From Lysobacterales bacterium (lineage in GTDB: Bacteria; Pseudomonadota; Gammaproteobacteria; Xanthomonadales; Wenzhouxiangellaceae), in NCBI GenBank assembly GCA_002722315.1, contig PBLG01000052.1, positions 36,288-100,287 of the forward strand: a stretch of 64,000 nt of DNA. The letters are read 5' to 3'. The translations under genes were made by a program, and so were the position numbers. Position 1 is the first letter of the stretch. Every line of letters starts with the position of its first letter. Below the pieces are notes generated by a model. The model was not told the DNA's origin. It ran no database searches and saw only the letters and a list, made by a program, of their open reading frames with translations. Positions 9,882 to 19,790 of this stretch are shown one piece after another.

Positions 9882-10685
9882 TCACGGCTCCGTTTCCAGG
9901 AAATCGATTGCCTCCTCGATATCCATACCCTGGAACGGATCATCGGGCGGCGGCAGGCTGCGCCCCGGTCGAGCCGCGAAAGTCACGTATCGCAATCCGC
10001 CGAGACCATCGTCTTCCAACCAGTGATGCGCCTGGATCGGTCCGTTGGATCCGGATGCAAGGCCGGACAACAGGTCGATCTCGAGTTCCGCCAGTTCCAT
10101 CGAATCGATGCGCCCGTCGGCCGCCGAGGGCAGGTCGAGAACCATCTTGCACATGCTGCTTCTGCAGCTGACGTCTTCGAGGATGGCGCGGTCGCCAATT
10201 CTGTCTTCGAACGTCGTCGCGAGCGTCGATTCCGCTTCCTCGGCCCAGGCATGGTCGATCGGCTCGGCCTCGAACCGCTCGCCGATCTTAGAACGACGTT
10301 TCTCCCTGGAGGCCTGCTGAACTTCGTTGTAACGCGCGATCAGCTTCGGATCAGACTTCGCCTTCTTGAGCATCTCACGCTGTCTTTCACGCTCGGCGAG
10401 CAAATCCTCTTCTTCCGCCTTGTCGCTTTCCAGGTCGGTCAGACGCGCATCCAGCCGCTCAAGTTTGGAGACGATACGCGCATTGGACTCCAGGATCTGC
10501 TCGAGCATCGCCGTCGACTGCGCCGACGCCGCCTCTTCTTCCACAACTGCCTGGGATACGCGGCGCTCGCCAGCGTAGGATTCCGCCTGACCCCTGCCCG
10601 GAGACGAATCCCGGGACTGGAGGGCGAGCACCAGAATGGCGCCCGCCCCCAGGATCATCATTGCGATAAACGGTTTCTTGCCCAT
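9882..10685 (-). CDS. Membrane-anchored coiled-coil hypothetical protein
   Basis: Single N-terminal TM (FIAMMILGAGAILVLAL) followed by a charged coiled coil. Confidence 0.55.
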   Translation of the reverse strand: MGKKPFIAMMILGAGAILVLALQSRDSSPGRGQAESYAGERRVSQAVVEEEAASAQSTAMLEQILESNARIVSKLERLDARLTDLESDKAEEEDLLAERERQREMLKKAKSDPKLIARYNEVQQASREKRRSKIGERFEAEPIDHAWAEEAESTLATTFEDRIGDRAILEDVSCRSSMCKMVLDLPSAADGRIDSMELAELEIDLLSGLASGSNGPIQAHHWLEDDGLGGLRYVTFAARPGRSLPPPDDPFQGMDIEEAIDFLETEP

Positions 10686-10695
10686 GATCGCAGAC

Positions 10696-11250
10696 TCAAG
10701 CGTTTGAGGAGCCCAGCTGCTGGATACCGGTGCCCGGCGGAAGCCTGCAGGAAGCGATTATCGGGACGCCGACCGAAAAGATACCGGACACGTCGGTGAT
10801 CACCTGGGTGCCATCGGGTACGGCCCCGTCGGAAGAAAGCGTTACAACTACGCTATCCCCGCCCGTTGGAGTACCGGAATCGGTGACCGGAATCTCGCGG
10901 ACCGTGCACGTAATGTCGTCAGCCGGGTCGGCATCGGGGCCCCACCAACCGGAAATGAAGACCTGGTCGATCAGGTCGGCAACGCCGCCGTCGATATCGA
11001 CGTAGTTCATGATTGGGCACAGGACGAAACGGTCCGCGGTCGCGCTCTCGTTACGCACCCGGAAACCGTCCCAGATGATCGGTGTATTGATCGCCTGGCT
11101 CAGGTTGTTGCTGACGCACTCGATCCCGCCGGTGGTGATATCGGCCGCGTGCGTGACCGGAGCAACCGTTGCTCCGACCGCAACCAGGGCGATCCCGGAA
11201 ATTAGTGCGGTACGTATCTTCCTGATCTGTCTTTCAGACTTGAGCTTCAT
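10696..11250 (-). CDS. Secreted hypothetical protein
   Basis: ATG at 11250; signal peptide RTALISGIALVAVGATVAPVTHA; Cys-containing mature part. Confidence 0.55.
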   Translation of the reverse strand: MKLKSERQIRKIRTALISGIALVAVGATVAPVTHAADITTGGIECVSNNLSQAINTPIIWDGFRVRNESATADRFVLCPIMNYVDIDGGVADLIDQVFISGWWGPDADPADDITCTVREIPVTDSGTPTGGDSVVVTLSSDGAVPDGTQVITDVSGIFSVGVPIIASCRLPPGTGIQQLGSSNA

Positions 11251-11432
11251 CGCTGCTTCCTCCATCCAAATGTATGTTGCAAAAGGTAAATATTTAACCA
11301 GCCGCCGAAGCAACCCGGCACTCGAAAATCTCGCCCGGTTTGCGCTCGTCACGGCCTCCCCTTTTTCCTACTTACATCCATTGTTACGGATTTAGCGGAT
11401 CAAAGACGACACTGTCTACGGAAAAATGTCTA

Positions 11433-12710
11433 CTACCGCAAATTTTGGAGTGAAACCGCAAATTGGATCAAGCGTTCCGCTTTGGCGCGCCAGGAAAACC
11501 GCTCGGCATGGTCCGACTCCAGATCGAGCCCTTGCTCCAGCGAACCGTCCAGCCACCTATCGACCAGCATATCCAGGACTGCATCGCTGGACTCCGCATC
11601 GTCTGCGGCGTTCCAGCCGCGCCGAAATGTGCCGATCAACGCCCGACCCGGGTCCTTTTCGTTGGAATACAGGTGCAGAATGGGCCGCTTCGCCCCGAAA
11701 TACTCGTAGATCTTGCCCGGAATCTGGTCTGCCTGCCGATTGCCCACACTCAGCAATACGTCTGCATTCGCCTGCGCGTCCAGTACCTCGGCGTGCGTGA
11801 GCGGACCCAGGGTACGAATACTTGTGCTGCGGGAAACGGCAGGAAACTCGCCGATCAGGTTTCCGGCAATCCACAGCTGCACGTCCGAACGGCGCGCAAC
11901 CGTCTCGAAAAACGGCGCAGGATTGCGAAAGGACGCGTACAAGGTCCCGGTAAACAGGATATTGAGCCGATCGCTACGAAACGGTACGGCGACATTCGGC
12001 GAAGCGACACGCGTGTGGTCGAATCCCTGAGGAACCACCTCGATGAGACCGTGACGCTGCGCGTGTCTTCGCTCAAGTTCCTGTTTTACGCTTTCAAGTG
12101 TGACCAGAGCGCCGTCGGCCCGCTCGAGGACATACCCTTCGTACCGACGATCCAGTCGGCGCCGCCATCTCGGTGAATAGACGGTGTCCACCGGATCCCC
12201 CAGGTCCGCCAGGAGCGTTGCCCCGAAACGTCGTTTGGCCGCTATGCCCAGCTGCAGGTCCACACCAGGCTCGTGCGAACCGATCACAAGATCCGGCCTG
12301 TACCCGGACCGATCAAGTCTGCGCAGAACCCGAGCGGCGAAAAAATACCACTCGCTCCGAACGTCCGGAAACACGACCTGGTCCAGCACCTTCCTGGCCA
12401 GACGGTAGATTCCTCTCAGGCCACCGTCCGCAGTGCTCGACGGCGCCGCAGCCGCCGACCCGCCCCGACGGCCCGCAGCCAGCCTTTGTTCAAGCCTGTT
12501 CGCCGTCCCCACGAACAGACCCGGAAAGCTCCGGAAGACTTCGACTCGGGAATCCGGCTTTGGCGCAAGTTCCCGGCCCATCCGGAAATCGGTCGTGATC
12601 ACTCTGACGGAGTGCCCCATTGCTGCCAGTTCGGCCGTCAGGTAATGCCATCGCAGGGACTGCGCCGAGCAGATTGGCGGAAACTCGTATGCAATTACCA
12701 GGATCTTCAT
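11433..12710 (-). CDS. Glycosyltransferase family 4 protein
   Basis: MKILVIAYEFPPICSAQSLRWHYL N-term; GKIYEYFGAKRPILHL acceptor/donor-site motif. Confidence 0.75.
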   Translation of the reverse strand: MKILVIAYEFPPICSAQSLRWHYLTAELAAMGHSVRVITTDFRMGRELAPKPDSRVEVFRSFPGLFVGTANRLEQRLAAGRRGGSAAAAPSSTADGGLRGIYRLARKVLDQVVFPDVRSEWYFFAARVLRRLDRSGYRPDLVIGSHEPGVDLQLGIAAKRRFGATLLADLGDPVDTVYSPRWRRRLDRRYEGYVLERADGALVTLESVKQELERRHAQRHGLIEVVPQGFDHTRVASPNVAVPFRSDRLNILFTGTLYASFRNPAPFFETVARRSDVQLWIAGNLIGEFPAVSRSTSIRTLGPLTHAEVLDAQANADVLLSVGNRQADQIPGKIYEYFGAKRPILHLYSNEKDPGRALIGTFRRGWNAADDAESSDAVLDMLVDRWLDGSLEQGLDLESDHAERFSWRAKAERLIQFAVSLQNLR

Positions 12711-12779
12711 CGGCTGACTCGTCAGGCTTGCCGAATCGACCGAGCCGCAAACCACTCCGGTGCCATGCATGGCTCGGAG

Positions 12780-13622
12780 TCAGGCGGTTTCAACGTCGAG
12801 ATCCCGCTGAAGCTGTTCGAAAGAACCCATGCAGTGCTCATAGAGATCCAGGTCCAGCCGCATTCTTTCAGACAGTTCCGAAAAAAGCCCGGACCCCAGC
12901 TGTTCTTCAATCCTTGCAATCTTTTCTTTTTCCGGAAGATCTTCCTCGGCCGAGCGGTTCAGTTCCGCAACCCTGTCGAATTCAAGTTGACGAACAAGGG
13001 GCCGGTAAAGTCGCTCGTAGATTCTCATCGATGCCTCAAAATGTTCGACGATTCCGACGAATGAAAGATCCTGAACATTCTCGATGGCCCGATCGAGGAT
13101 TTCCGGGTGGTTCACGGGCGTTCGCTGATCGTACTGGAACGAAAAAAGAAGCGTCTGCTGGTTAAGCAGCGGCGAACTCCTGCGTTCCTCCAGGTGAAAC
13201 CTGACCCACTCGGGAAACGCCAAGCGCTTCGCAAGCGCGGTCGCAGGATGCGAATCATTTCTGGATCGCTGAAACCGCCACATCGACTGCAATCTCAACT
13301 CCGGACGCCTGACGAATATAATCGGCAGATATTCGATCCGACGATCCCGCGGCAGCGGCAATCGAATCTGGTGTGAAGACAGTGCTTGTACCTGGGCTCG
13401 ATTCCGTATCATCACATTGACTTCGGTCTGATTGATGAAGAACTCGGGCACAGGACCGTCGACCGACATGAACTGGTCGCCGAAACATGCTCTCAGCATG
13501 GCGTCCACACTTGTACCGGCATTCTTGAAGATGTGATAGTGGAGCACCACGTGCCGGCTTTCCGGACCGTTTTCGGAAAGGAAATTGCTTCTATGAAACT
13601 CACCCATTCGACTTTGGCCCAT
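12780..13622 (-). CDS. Sulfotransferase family protein
   Basis: VVLHYHIFKNAGTSVDAMLRACFG; ATG at 13622 overlaps the upstream gene's stop codon (ATGA). Confidence 0.68.
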   Translation of the reverse strand: MGQSRMGEFHRSNFLSENGPESRHVVLHYHIFKNAGTSVDAMLRACFGDQFMSVDGPVPEFFINQTEVNVMIRNRAQVQALSSHQIRLPLPRDRRIEYLPIIFVRRPELRLQSMWRFQRSRNDSHPATALAKRLAFPEWVRFHLEERRSSPLLNQQTLLFSFQYDQRTPVNHPEILDRAIENVQDLSFVGIVEHFEASMRIYERLYRPLVRQLEFDRVAELNRSAEEDLPEKEKIARIEEQLGSGLFSELSERMRLDLDLYEHCMGSFEQLQRDLDVETA

Positions 13623-16600
13623 CAGCGTTGAACGCGGGGAGAATGCGGCTTCCACTCGCCCCATTTCCTCTCATATACAGCCTTGTTTGCATCGAATATC
13701 TCCTGCTTGCGCTGCTTGCCAAGCTGGTCGAACGATGCCGATAGATGATGATGGACGAATGAGTCTTCGACTATTCCCAGCTTGAAGCCGGCCTCGACCG
13801 CTCTTCGACAATAGTCATCGTCCTCGAAAAATCCGCCCTGAAAGGACTCGTCAAGCAAGCCGATACTATCGATCACCTTTCGGGATATCGCCACGCAGAA
13901 GAAGGCCAGATTCTCGACAGGCAGAACCTCGTCGGCATGCTGCCATGTATAGTCAACTGCCGCGTCGATCATGCCCTCCATGTTGCCGTAGCTGATTTCA
14001 ATTCTGGCTTCGTTTCCGATATTGTTGGTGACCGGACCAGCGAGGTCCAGCCCATCCGGCTCGGCCATTTTTTCGACAAGCGCAAAAAGCCAGCCAGGCG
14101 CAACATAGGTGTCGTTATTCAGCAATATGACAATCTCGCCTGAAGCATTCTCCATGCCGATATTGTTCCCCCCGGCAAAACCAAGGTTTTCCTCATTGCG
14201 GACGAGCTTGAACGAGCGGTGCTCGTCGCATACTTCCTGAAAGTACTCGGCCGACCCATCGGAAGAACCATTGTCCACGATGATGACTTCAAGGTCCGGG
14301 TAATGAGTGTGCTTCAACACACTTCGAATACATGCCCGAGAAAATGCGAGATTGTTATACGCCAGAATGATGACACTTACGCGAGGCAGTGCCTGCACGA
14401 CAGCGGCTTCCAGCGTCTCGGCGCGACTGGCCCAGCTATGATCGCGTGCCCACAGGCTTCGTCGCTCAACCAATTCACGGTCGCCGGTTTCATTCATTGC
14501 AACCTGCAATTTATCGTTCCACTCCGCTTCGTCGCGCGCCAGGTGAATCACGTCTTGCATGATTTCCAGCTCGGGAAGCCTGACGGCGACAACGGGCTTC
14601 CCTGCCGCCAGATACTCGTAGACCTTTACCGGATTCGTCGCCTTGATCAAATCATTCAGCTTGAATGGAATCACGCAGACGTCAAAGTCTTTCAGGTAGT
14701 CAGCGACTTGTGAATACGGGCGTTCGCCTTCGAACACGATATTCGGCACACGCTCGGCTTCGGACGTATCGCAACCGGCAGTGGATCCCACCAGGACGAA
14801 CCTCCAGTCCTTGTATTTACGTGCGCTCTGGATTATCAGCCGAAGATCGAACCATTCGGCAATCGTGCCAATATAGCCGACAACGGGCGTTTCGCGATTC
14901 GCTTTGGCTCCGACGCTCGACAGTGGCAGAAATCTTTCGATCTCGGCCGCATTCCGTATTATTCTCGGACCGTGGTCGGAATGGTGATTCATCAGCCATT
15001 CCGACGTCACCACAACCAGATCGCTGGATTTCAGCAATTGGCGCTCATGGCGACCCACATCAGGCGTATGCGTCGAGAATCCCGCGTGGTGGTCCATGCA
15101 GTCGTAGACCAGGAAATTGGCTGGTATTGCCGTCACTACGTTGCACCATGACGGGTGCTGAACGATGCTGACCGACTCACCGATGCGATGTGCTCGCCAG
15201 AGAGCTTCGAGGGCGCTGCGAATTTCCGCAACGTCTTCGGGCCAGACCTTGCCCCCGTACAGATCGAATTTTTTGGTCCGACGGACCTGCAACTCACAGA
15301 CGAACACCCCCGGCTCAGGCATCTCGAGAAGCCTGAATCCCGGCTCGACGGCCCCACCTCTTGGTGTAACGGTAAGATAGAAGACCCTGTGTCCGCGCTT
15401 TGCCAGTTCACGCGCAAGATGCTGGGGCCGCTGGATTCTGAAGTGCCAATCTATGATCGGAAAGATCACGATATCGAATCGGCCCGACGACGGCATTTCG
15501 TTCAGGATCCGGAGCTGGTCGGTTTCGAGGATGTGATCGGCTTCGTTGTGGGGCGAGACCGCGTTGGGTGCGGAAATCTCGGACAATAGCGTCTTGAGGC
15601 GCGTCAACCCACCATCCATCGCATCCACGGCCAACATCGGCCTGCCTCGCAATAACAGCATCTCCGCCAGCCGTACCGCTGCGTTGCCGATTTTCCAACG
15701 CCAGCTATTCCTGGTCTCCGACAGCAGTTGCTGCAGTTCGCCGGCAGCCTCGTACGCCCGACGGGCTGAATTGGCTGCCGCCTGCTTTTCGCCCTGGACC
15801 GACACGTCCGATGCCAGCTGTTTCTCCATTTCTTCCAGCGCGTAGCGCTGTTCTTCAAGAACCTCCTCCTGCGCCTGCATTCTTCGCTCCACCAAAGCCA
15901 GGCGCGACTCGAAAGATTCGACTTGCTCGCCCGCCCGACCCACCGACTCCAGCAGGCGCTCGGCTTCGGGGAGGAAATCCGCGAACCGCCCAGAAGCTTG
16001 CTCGACGTTTTCTACCCACCCACCTGGGTCATCTCGATCGCCGGTCTCTCGTTCACGACCCTCGCCGGCGGGCAAATCTCCCGACGCCAGAACGCGCTCG
16101 GTTGCACGGAGATCATCGGCAGCGTGCAGCAGGCGGTCAGATTCCTCTGACAGCTTGAAAGACATTTCTCTCAGGTCGCCGGCACCAGCCCGCTCAAGTG
16201 CGGCGACCAGTTCCCGCTGTCTCTCGTTCAAGCAGACACCCAGCTGAGTATCGTCGGGCGACGAGCGCTGGTGGTTGAGATCCGGGTCGATGAACTTCAG
16301 GAGATCGTCCTCGGGAATTGCTGTCAGCATTCCGGGAAAGTACTCCGAGAGCTGCTTTTCCAGCCGCCCGGTCGTTCCGACAGGATCGGAAACTATATCC
16401 TGGTAGTCGACAGTGACCAGCGGTAGCCCGCGCGAATTCTCCAGGGCCTCGACAACGTATTTCTCCCATAGCGCAAGCCCGTATCTGATTGGGAAGTTGT
16501 TTCGAGCCTGGAGCGATCCCGCGACTTCGATCGGATTCCGGTAAACGAACAACACGGCCGGCTCCTGGAGCAACGGACGCCATGCGTCCATGGTCAGACT

Positions 16601-16927
16601 CAGGCGCGGGTCCTTGATGGCCCACGGCGCATCGCCGCGAAGCCTAGAGACGAAGCGGTCCGCAAGGCGGAAAAAGTTGAAGCGCGTTCGCTCGGTCAGG
16701 TTGTCGACCGCGAAGCTGTGAGGATTGTCCCATGTAGCACCCACCGACCGAAGCAGGAAATCATTGAGATTTCGAACCGGCAGCTGTTCCCAGAAGCCTT
16801 TGGGATTGTCGCTCGAGGGCTCTCCCATGCTTTCACTGGGCCCAAGGTTGAACCCGAGCATGTTGACGATCCGCGCCACCGCAGACGTTCCAGACCTGTG
16901 CATGCCGATGATCAGCAGAGTCTTCAT
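13622..16927 (-). CDS. Multidomain protein: sulfotransferase + coiled coil + GT4-like + GT2 glycosyltransferase
   Basis: MKTLLIIGMHRSGTSAVARIVNMLGF (ST); long charged Glu/Arg-rich segment; FRIQRPQHLARELAKRGHRVFYLTV...KVYEYLAAGKPVVAVRLPE (GT4-like); VSVIILAYNNLAFSRACIRSVLKHTHYPDLEVIIVDNGSSDGSAEYF (GT2). Confidence 0.78.
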   Translation of the reverse strand: MKTLLIIGMHRSGTSAVARIVNMLGFNLGPSESMGEPSSDNPKGFWEQLPVRNLNDFLLRSVGATWDNPHSFAVDNLTERTRFNFFRLADRFVSRLRGDAPWAIKDPRLSLTMDAWRPLLQEPAVLFVYRNPIEVAGSLQARNNFPIRYGLALWEKYVVEALENSRGLPLVTVDYQDIVSDPVGTTGRLEKQLSEYFPGMLTAIPEDDLLKFIDPDLNHQRSSPDDTQLGVCLNERQRELVAALERAGAGDLREMSFKLSEESDRLLHAADDLRATERVLASGDLPAGEGRERETGDRDDPGGWVENVEQASGRFADFLPEAERLLESVGRAGEQVESFESRLALVERRMQAQEEVLEEQRYALEEMEKQLASDVSVQGEKQAAANSARRAYEAAGELQQLLSETRNSWRWKIGNAAVRLAEMLLLRGRPMLAVDAMDGGLTRLKTLLSEISAPNAVSPHNEADHILETDQLRILNEMPSSGRFDIVIFPIIDWHFRIQRPQHLARELAKRGHRVFYLTVTPRGGAVEPGFRLLEMPEPGVFVCELQVRRTKKFDLYGGKVWPEDVAEIRSALEALWRAHRIGESVSIVQHPSWCNVVTAIPANFLVYDCMDHHAGFSTHTPDVGRHERQLLKSSDLVVVTSEWLMNHHSDHGPRIIRNAAEIERFLPLSSVGAKANRETPVVGYIGTIAEWFDLRLIIQSARKYKDWRFVLVGSTAGCDTSEAERVPNIVFEGERPYSQVADYLKDFDVCVIPFKLNDLIKATNPVKVYEYLAAGKPVVAVRLPELEIMQDVIHLARDEAEWNDKLQVAMNETGDRELVERRSLWARDHSWASRAETLEAAVVQALPRVSVIILAYNNLAFSRACIRSVLKHTHYPDLEVIIVDNGSSDGSAEYFQEVCDEHRSFKLVRNEENLGFAGGNNIGMENASGEIVILLNNDTYVAPGWLFALVEKMAEPDGLDLAGPVTNNIGNEARIEISYGNMEGMIDAAVDYTWQHADEVLPVENLAFFCVAISRKVIDSIGLLDESFQGGFFEDDDYCRRAVEAGFKLGIVEDSFVHHHLSASFDQLGKQRKQEIFDANKAVYERKWGEWKPHSPRVQR

Positions 16928-16928
16928 G

Positions 16929-17654
16929 TCATGCCGCACCGTTCGAGCGTTGAAGATGTTCGCGATATGCGGGCAGAATCTCGCCCGGGTCTCCGCTTCG
17001 ATGCGTCTGCCCGCGCTCGATCCACAGGATTCGATCACACAGGCGCTGCAGTAGCGGCAAACTGTGGGAAACCATTACGATCGTCTTGTCGGACTTCACT
17101 TTTTCTTCCATTACTTTTTGTGACTTCTGTTTGAAATTGGCGTCGCCGACGCCGAAGACCTCATCCACCAGAAGCACGTCGGGATCGAGGTGAAAGGCGA
17201 CCGAGAATCCCAGTCTAGCCTTCATGCCCGTGGAGTAAGTGTGTAGCGGATTATCAATCGCCGACCCGAGTCCCGAAAATTCGATTATCAGGTCCATGAA
17301 GGACTTTACGTATTTCAGGCGAAAACCGAGCAACATGCCGCTCATCAGGATGTTCTGTCGTCCGGAAAGGTTCGGATCGAACCCAAGTTGAAGCGTGAGC
17401 AAGGCAACCGAGCATCCGTGATTGACTACGCAGCCACGGCTTGGCCTCAGGATTCCGGCCAGTATCTTCATCAGGGTACTCTTTCCCGACCCGTTTCGAC
17501 CCACGATACCGAGCGACTCGCCCTCGTGCAATTCGAGCGAAACATCTGTAAGCGCCTCGAATCGCGAAGTGCGAAGAAAACCCGTCCGGCGTCTGTACAC
17601 AAGACCGGCGCGATCGAGCGAAATCAGTTTTCTGCGCTGACCTGGCGACTTCAT
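16929..17654 (-). CDS. Polysaccharide ABC transporter ATP-binding protein (Wzt/KpsT-like)
   Basis: Walker A GRNGSGKSTLMKILAG; YSTGMKARLGFSVAFHLDPDVLLVDE typical of polysaccharide exporters. Confidence 0.85.
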   Translation of the reverse strand: MKSPGQRRKLISLDRAGLVYRRRTGFLRTSRFEALTDVSLELHEGESLGIVGRNGSGKSTLMKILAGILRPSRGCVVNHGCSVALLTLQLGFDPNLSGRQNILMSGMLLGFRLKYVKSFMDLIIEFSGLGSAIDNPLHTYSTGMKARLGFSVAFHLDPDVLLVDEVFGVGDANFKQKSQKVMEEKVKSDKTIVMVSHSLPLLQRLCDRILWIERGQTHRSGDPGEILPAYREHLQRSNGAA

Positions 17655-18433
17655 GGTTGCAGAACTCTTGGATAGGCGTAGTGGAGCTTCTTGAGCAGCC
17701 CAAGCGAGACCAGAACGCCGAAAAACGATGCGCCGGCGACGATCGCGAGTCTTGCCCAGTCCGGCGATTGTGCTTCAAGTAATACCAATCGATAGGACTC
17801 GATGAGCAGCGCCATCGGGTTCATGAAGAAATAGGGCTGGTACTCGATCGGTATCGACGACGGGTCATAAAAAATTCCCGAGAGAAAGAACGTGAGCTGC
17901 AGCAGCACGGTGACAAGGAACTTTACATCCGGGAAGAACGGAACGGTAGCGGCGATCAGCAAAGTAATCGCGCAAATCAGCATGAACTGAATGCCGAGAA
18001 GAGCAGGTAGCGCCAGGTATTGCGGGTTCACGGGGAAGCCGAAAAGCCAGAGAAACCCCAGGAGGAGAATCAGCACCAGGCCGAACTTGACGACATCCAT
18101 CAGGATCTCTATGACCGGAAAAATCTCCTTTGGAATGTCGACGCTGAGAATGAGCCGGCTATTGTGTTGTATCGCGCTCATGCCGTGGCTGATGGTGTTG
18201 GAAAACCACTGCCAGATCACGAGGCCGACCAGAAGGAATGCGATGAAATCGTCGGTTCTTCGATTGAGCAGGACGCCGAAGACGACATAAAAGACGCTCA
18301 TGGTCATGACCGGTTCCAGAATCCACCAAAGAAAGCTGAGGTAGGTTCGAGAAGCCTCGCTTTTCAGGTTCATGAATACCTTGACGATTATCAACTCAAG
18401 ATATTCGGGTCTGAAGATGCGTAAATTCAACAC
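17651..18433 (-). CDS. Polysaccharide ABC transporter permease (Wzm-like, ABC-2 type)
   Basis: NLKSEASRTYLSFLWWILEPVMTMSVFYVVFGVLL, six hydrophobic segments; likely GTG start at 18433, just after wecB stop. Confidence 0.8.
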   Translation of the reverse strand: MLNLRIFRPEYLELIIVKVFMNLKSEASRTYLSFLWWILEPVMTMSVFYVVFGVLLNRRTDDFIAFLLVGLVIWQWFSNTISHGMSAIQHNSRLILSVDIPKEIFPVIEILMDVVKFGLVLILLLGFLWLFGFPVNPQYLALPALLGIQFMLICAITLLIAATVPFFPDVKFLVTVLLQLTFFLSGIFYDPSSIPIEYQPYFFMNPMALLIESYRLVLLEAQSPDWARLAIVAGASFFGVLVSLGLLKKLHYAYPRVLQP

Positions 18434-18437
18434 GAAG

Positions 18438-19607
18438 CTAACCGGCTTCCGTGGCCAGGGAGGACCTTTGTCTCTCCGGATCGAATCCGGATGTTCGCAG
18501 ATCCTTGAGCGTCTCGACGATTCTCCCGGCCGCATGTCCGTCGCCGTAAGGGTTATGCACCCGCGTCATTTGGCGATAAGCGTCCGCGGACTCGAGCAAG
18601 CGAGTGACTTCGCTTACGATTCTTGCCGACTCGGTACCGATCAGGCGCACCGTCCCGGCCTCGACCGCCTCGGGTCGTTCGGTCGTTTCGCGGGTGACCA
18701 GCACGGGTTTGCCCAGCGAGGGCGCCTCTTCCTGGATGCCGCCGGAGTCGGTGATGATGACGTCCGCCCTGTCCATCAGCGCCACGAACGGCAGGTAGTC
18801 CAATGGCTCCACGAGATGGATGCCGGTCACGTCGCCAAGCCGGCGGTGCACCGGCTCTCGGACCCTCGGATTCAAGTGGACGGGAAAGACGATTTCCACG
18901 TCCGGACGTTCCGCCAGCGCCCTGAGCCCATGACACAACTGCTCGAACCCTCTGCCAAAGCTCTCGCGTCTATGGCCGGTGACCAGCAGGAGGCGGCGCG
19001 CCGGGTCGAGCGTCGCCAATAAATCCCTGGCGACTTCGCTGCGCGCCGCCCGCTCGCGAACGCTCAAAAGCGCATCGATGACCGTGTTCCCGGTCACAAA
19101 AATCGACGGCCCGGACACGCCTTCCGTCAGAAGGTTGTCGCGTGCCCGTAAAGTCGGCGCAAAGTGCAATGTCGCCAGGGAACCCGTCAGCTTCCGATTG
19201 AGTTCTTCCGGCCAGGGAGAGTAGCGGTTGTGGGTGCGCAGGCCGGCTTCAACATGCGCGACCGGAATCTGTCGGTAAAAGGCGGAAAGGGCAGCCGCAA
19301 AAGTAGTCGTCGTATCGCCGTGGACAAGCACCAGATCCGGACGAAGTCGGTCCATCACAGGCCCCAGACCGGAAATGAGCGCCGCGGACAAGTCGTCCAG
19401 AGACTGGCCCGAACGCATGATGTCGAGGTCGACATCGGGACTGATCCCGAATAGCGTGAGCACCTGATCAAGCATCTGACGATGCTGCGCCGTGACGCAG
19501 ACACTGGACTCGAATTCAGGGGCGTCTTCCAGACACTGGACCACCGGGGCCATCTTGATTGCCTCGGGGCGCGTCCCAAAAATCGCAAGCGTCCTTGACT
19601 TTTCCAC
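18438..19607 (-). CDS. wecB: UDP-N-acetylglucosamine 2-epimerase (non-hydrolysing)
   Basis: [58 protein letters not shown]. Confidence 0.9.
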   Translation of the reverse strand: MEKSRTLAIFGTRPEAIKMAPVVQCLEDAPEFESSVCVTAQHRQMLDQVLTLFGISPDVDLDIMRSGQSLDDLSAALISGLGPVMDRLRPDLVLVHGDTTTTFAAALSAFYRQIPVAHVEAGLRTHNRYSPWPEELNRKLTGSLATLHFAPTLRARDNLLTEGVSGPSIFVTGNTVIDALLSVRERAARSEVARDLLATLDPARRLLLVTGHRRESFGRGFEQLCHGLRALAERPDVEIVFPVHLNPRVREPVHRRLGDVTGIHLVEPLDYLPFVALMDRADVIITDSGGIQEEAPSLGKPVLVTRETTERPEAVEAGTVRLIGTESARIVSEVTRLLESADAYRQMTRVHNPYGDGHAAGRIVETLKDLRTSGFDPERQRSSLATEAG

Positions 19608-19790
19608 GTAAATCCAAGATTAACAAACAGTTATGGTATCGCAAGACTACACCTTGCGTTTTCCCGACGAATTTTATCGTGGGACTTGCCGGCGCGGGTG
19701 GCTGCATTTTGCGCTGCCGCAGTCCGCAGGACCTGAATTGTCGGTTAGTCTCTTCTCAGAAACCACGCCTTGGAGCCGTGTGCGGACCCA

